Assembly: GCA_044371405.1 (NCBI GenBank)
Contig: JBILTS010000091.1
Span: forward strand, 1 to 9,226
Direction of reading: 5' to 3'
DNA length: 9,226 bases
DNA from: RGEC01 sp044371405
Lineage (GTDB): Bacteria > Bacteroidota > Bacteroidia > NS11-12g > UBA955
Of this stretch, positions 6,630-9,226 are shown one piece after another. The stretch's first letter is position 1. The number at the start of each line of letters is the position of its first letter. Both the position numbers and the translations under genes were made by a program. The notes beneath the pieces were generated by a model that worked only from the letters and a program-made list of their open reading frames with translations, did no database searches and was not told the DNA's origin.

Positions 6630-8516
6630 TTATTGATTTAAGTATCGAATAATCTGCTGATATTGGAATGCCTGCCCAAAATGCAATAATGTATCGGTAA
6701 ATTTCGGTTTGCCTTTTCTGTAGGTTGCCTGTGCTTGCTGGTTATGAAAAACAACCTCGGCAGAATCGTGCACCACCCCAAAACCGCTATTAAAAATATA
6801 CATGGCAAGGGGTTTGCTGCTGACTGACAAAATACTACCTGAATTAGAAAAAACTTTTTTAGATGCAAGCCCCAAACCTTGTGAAAGGGTTTCAGCAATT
6901 GCCGTTTGCGAAACCACGTGTACTGACATTTTACCTTTTAAATCAGGATGTAGTGCTTTGCCCCAGAAGAAAAGCGGTATATGAAAGTGACCTGATCGGT
7001 CGAATTGCGTTTCAGGAAAACCCAAATCCCTTCCGTGATCAGCTACCAAAACAAACAAGGTATTGTCAAACCATGGAGAAACCGAGGCCTCCTTCATAAA
7101 TTGTTGAATGCAACGATCGGTATATGCGATGCTGTTAAGCAGGGACGCCTGAGGTGATTGCGACTGATAGTAAGGCCCACCCGGCACATCGTAGGGTTCA
7201 TGACTGCTAAGGGTAAGTAGAACGTGAAAAAAGGGTTGGCGCGCTTCCGCGTTCATGGTCAGCAATTTCTTAAACGACCATTCATCATGAGCACCCCATT
7301 TGGATGTTAGCTGTGAACGCTCAAAATTTGCCTGATCCTGAATCTGCCCAAACCCTGCTGAATAGAGGTAAGACTTCATATTCGCAAACCCCAGATCTCC
7401 ACCATACAAGAAAGCTGTTTGATATCCTTTCCGATTAAACAACTGTGCCAGTGAGGGCAGTTTTGCGGCTTTATCAGGTTCATGCAATATGCTCTGCCAC
7501 GGCTGACCGTGCCATCCACCGAGTACAGCCGCTAGCCCTTTGTCTGTTCGATCGCCGGATGCAAACGCCCTTTTGAAAGATAACCCTTCGCCCTGCAACC
7601 TGTCGAGGAAAGGCATGGCATGATTGGTGCCTGTCAGGTATTTAGAGGCATAAGCCGAAAAACTCTCGAGTATGATGATGCAAACATTGGGGCGATCAAG
7701 GTGGCTGAGGGGCTTAGCCGTGAAGCTATCATTCAAAAAATAGCCCAGCATTTTTTCATCATTCTCTTTTTTGTAAAAATGATATTGCTCAGGGTCAATC
7801 TTCTCATTTTTATTGATAACGTAATAAAGGAAGTTCCAGCCACTGTTCACAGCTGCCATATTGGCAGCCGTTTTTGATGAATACATTGCCACACTTTGAT
7901 TAATCGGAACATTTCCAACGCCCCCGCGTATGACAATGCCCAATGCGGCCATGCTCACCAAAGACCTGCCTGCAGTGAGCAAGTGTAATTTCATGGTCTG
8001 CCTGTCTTTTTTGATATGAACTGACAACTTTACCAAGAAATATTGAAATAGCACCGAAGCAATCAGCCATGTGATCACAATACCAATCCAGTTTGCCTCA
8101 GAAGTTGAGGCCATGGCTTCTTTGGGACTGCTGAGATACTGCATTGCCTGCCTGTTAAACTTAGAGCCCCATGCAGCAAACATTTCTGCATCGGCCAGAT
8201 GTATGATAATGGTGGTTTGTATAAACAGCGTTCCTGTGAGCTTAAACAAAAACCGCAACGGCTGTTGCATCCATGATTTGCCTACCCAGAATATGATAAC
8301 CGCTAGAACCATGAAATAGCCGGAAAATGCTATATCCAGCGGAAAGCCGGCCAAATAAGACTGAAAGATCTCAGCGGCATCAAGCTGCCGGTGTGCCCCA
8401 CGGAGTAATAAGAATGCTGTGCGGCCCGTCCATTGCAGGGCCATCGTCCATAATGTAAGCAACATTAGAAAAGAAAAAAACCCGAACGTTGCCGGGTTTT
8501 TCTCTTTGCTATGCAT
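6630..8516 (-). CDS. LTA synthase / MdoB-type sulfatase-fold membrane transferase
   Basis: This 628-residue protein belongs to the alkaline-phosphatase-superfamily enzymes related to LtaS, phosphoglycerol transferases and phosphoethanolamine transferases, which transfer phospho-alcohol head groups outside the cytoplasmic membrane. Five N-terminal helices lie at about 8-36, 58-80, 92-108, 143-165 and 183-199, followed by a soluble catalytic domain from about 270. Seen, numbered from ATG 8516: metal ligand Glu284 (CIIILESF), nucleophile Thr324 (SGDRTDKGLAAVL), the WGAHDEW segment (His410-Asp411), SSHEPYDVP (436-444), Asp493-His494 (VADHGRDLG) and HFHIPLFFWG (His510, His512). An upstream TTG at 8531 would add five residues and overlap the previous stop. 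ATG 8516, 11 bp after that stop, is preferred. A terminator-like hairpin lies inside codons 4-15. The donor and acceptor are unknown; a classical sulfatase is less likely, because Thr and not Cys/Ser sits in the nucleophile motif. Confidence 0.88.
   Translation of the reverse strand: MHSKEKNPATFGFFSFLMLLTLWTMALQWTGRTAFLLLRGAHRQLDAAEIFQSYLAGFPLDIAFSGYFMVLAVIIFWVGKSWMQQPLRFLFKLTGTLFIQTTIIIHLADAEMFAAWGSKFNRQAMQYLSSPKEAMASTSEANWIGIVITWLIASVLFQYFLVKLSVHIKKDRQTMKLHLLTAGRSLVSMAALGIVIRGGVGNVPINQSVAMYSSKTAANMAAVNSGWNFLYYVINKNEKIDPEQYHFYKKENDEKMLGYFLNDSFTAKPLSHLDRPNVCIIILESFSAYASKYLTGTNHAMPFLDRLQGEGLSFKRAFASGDRTDKGLAAVLGGWHGQPWQSILHEPDKAAKLPSLAQLFNRKGYQTAFLYGGDLGFANMKSYLYSAGFGQIQDQANFERSQLTSKWGAHDEWSFKKLLTMNAEARQPFFHVLLTLSSHEPYDVPGGPYYQSQSPQASLLNSIAYTDRCIQQFMKEASVSPWFDNTLFVLVADHGRDLGFPETQFDRSGHFHIPLFFWGKALHPDLKGKMSVHVVSQTAIAETLSQGLGLASKKVFSNSGSILSVSSKPLAMYIFNSGFGVVHDSAEVVFHNQQAQATYRKGKPKFTDTLLHFGQAFQYQQIIRYLNQ
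8474..8501 (-). terminator. Intrinsic terminator for the PKD/T9SS gene, inside the next CDS
   Basis: Read on the minus strand, AAAAACCCG (8501-8493) pairs perfectly with CGGGTTTTT (8484-8476) around the 8-base loop GCAACGTT. Seven T residues follow from the stem end (8480-8474), then C and more T. It begins 26 bases after the stop codon of the PKD/T9SS gene, the normal place for a Rho-independent terminator. It also lies within the first codons of the sulfatase-fold gene (residues KEKNPATFGFF). The shape is also symmetric enough to act on the plus strand, but no plus-strand gene ends here. Confidence 0.65.
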
Positions 8517-8527
8517 TAAAATTCTCT

Positions 8528-9226
8528 TCAATTTAGTTTTATCAGACGGCAGCTCATGCCGTTTTGAGGGAATTTAGCAAGATATATACCATCAGGGAGA
8601 TCGGTAATATCGAGTTTATTGCCATCCATCACCTTGTTTATCATCCTGCCATCGGCAGCAATCAGCGCCACAGCAAGATTTGGCTTCACCCCAGATATAT
8701 GAACAATACCCCGGGTTGGGTTGGGGTATACAACCATACTGTTTGCGATTTTCTGCTGATTTCCATTGCTGGCAATCACAATGTAATTGGTGCGTGTTAA
8801 TGTTCCGTTACCGTTGGCATTGGTGGCCACCAGTTTCACTGTGTATGTTCCGGATGCAGTAAATTTTACCTGAGGAAACTGTTTGGTAGAGTCAGTACCA
8901 CCTGTGTAGGCAAAGGTCCGGGGCGTAATGGTCCAGTCCCATTTGGTGGGTGTATTTGCCGACATATCTACAAATTGTGCGGTTTCATTTAATGCAAGCA
9001 TAGTCTTAACTGCAACAAAATCCACAGCGGGCTTTGCAGATGAATTGGTACTAACGTTGATGTAGTTATTTCTCGCCAGTGGCACACTGCCGGATGGATT
9101 GCTTGCCGTGAGGGTTACATTGTATGAACCGGTTGAATTAAATGACACATAAAGCACTGTATCCGATAATTTACTACCGGCCTGTAGCGTGTAAGTAGAG
9201 GGTGTAATGTTCCAGGATACGGAAGT
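8528..9226 (-). CDS. PKD-repeat protein with type IX secretion C-terminal domain, 5' part missing
   Basis: The frame is open to the right edge, so 232 C-terminal residues are visible. They contain the end of one PKD-like beta-sandwich (visible residues 1-58), a complete second one (about 64-151, with WDWTITP and FTASGTYTVKLVATN) and a type A type IX secretion sorting domain (about 163-232). The sorting domain shows the family landmarks VYPNPTRG (166-173), a VALIAADGRMI strand, LPDGIYLAKF (210-219) and a terminal SCRLIKLN. Such tails direct proteins across the outer membrane through the Por machinery, after which the tail is normally removed and the protein is attached or released. The catalytic or binding part, if any, lies upstream outside the window. 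A terminator follows the stop. The GTG at 9157 is internal to the second beta-strand region and is not the start. Confidence 0.93.
   Translation of the reverse strand, partial: TSVSWNITPSTYTLQAGSKLSDTVLYVSFNSTGSYNVTLTASNPSGSVPLARNNYINVSTNSSAKPAVDFVAVKTMLALNETAQFVDMSANTPTKWDWTITPRTFAYTGGTDSTKQFPQVKFTASGTYTVKLVATNANGNGTLTRTNYIVIASNGNQQKIANSMVVYPNPTRGIVHISGVKPNLAVALIAADGRMINKVMDGNKLDITDLPDGIYLAKFPQNGMSCRLIKLN
8774..9226 (-). repeat. Tandem 93-residue PKD-like protein repeat
   Basis: Two successive PKD-like units align without gaps at an offset of exactly 93 residues (279 bp): Trp5/Trp98 (SWNITP versus DWTITP), Tyr35/Tyr128 (TGSYNVTLTASN versus SGTYTVKLVATN) and Tyr55/Tyr148 (RNNYI versus RTNYI). 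The first copy is cut by the window edge. The DNA has diverged more than the protein pattern, so this is an old internal duplication, not a recent one. Confidence 0.8.

Noticed and set aside
8546..8562. Six-bp hairpin ACGGCA / TGCCGT near the end of the PKD/T9SS gene.
   Set aside because: It lies within the conserved sorting-domain codons and has no T-tract on the minus strand; best explained as coding coincidence.

Overview
The window looks like chromosomal DNA of a member of the Bacteroidota. Four things point there: a C-terminal type IX secretion sorting domain, a two-component pair of the LytS/LytTR type, a close homologue of the Porphyromonas prolyl tripeptidyl peptidase PtpA, and promoter-like TTTG / nAnnTTTG elements with weak ribosome binding sites. 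It is gene-dense. No gap exceeds 90 bp, and I see no RNA gene, transposon, CRISPR array or phage gene. Family names come from my reading of the protein sequences, not from a search.

Layout. Positions 1-1463 (minus strand) hold dapD (lysine / diaminopimelate synthesis) followed by a GT4-type glycosyltransferase that runs off the left edge; stop and start share one base (TAATG). A 55-bp divergent region separates them from two plus-strand genes: a secreted PtpA-like S9 peptidase (1519-3651) and an HMG-CoA lyase-like enzyme (3648-4508), joined by a GTGA overlap. After only 3 bp, the rest of the window lies on the minus strand. In transcription order it holds the 3' end of a PKD-repeat protein with a type IX secretion tail (9226-8528), a five-helix LTA-synthase/MdoB-type sulfatase-fold enzyme (8516-6630), a 77-residue single-pass membrane protein (6540-6307), a LytS-type histidine kinase (6297-5251) and a LytTR response regulator (5246-4512).

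How the genes may work together. The small membrane protein, kinase and regulator are spaced like one operon and could form a three-part envelope-sensing unit. The sulfatase-fold enzyme and the glycosyltransferase suggest work on envelope glycans or lipids, and dapD feeds the peptidoglycan precursor pool. The peptidase would release X-X-Pro tripeptides outside the cytoplasmic membrane, and the lyase could take part in leucine-type carbon catabolism.

Most interesting non-coding structure. First, the dapD/peptidase divergent region contains a self-complementary CAAATTTG box with a TTTG element at near-equal distance on each side, which looks like a two-way promoter sharing one -7 box. Second, a strong intrinsic terminator for the PKD/T9SS gene lies inside the first codons of the sulfatase gene. 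Third, the kinase has no ATG or GTG start and lies in the same frame as the upstream small ORF, separated by two stop codons. I did not find a clearly novel multi-gene defence or mobile system.
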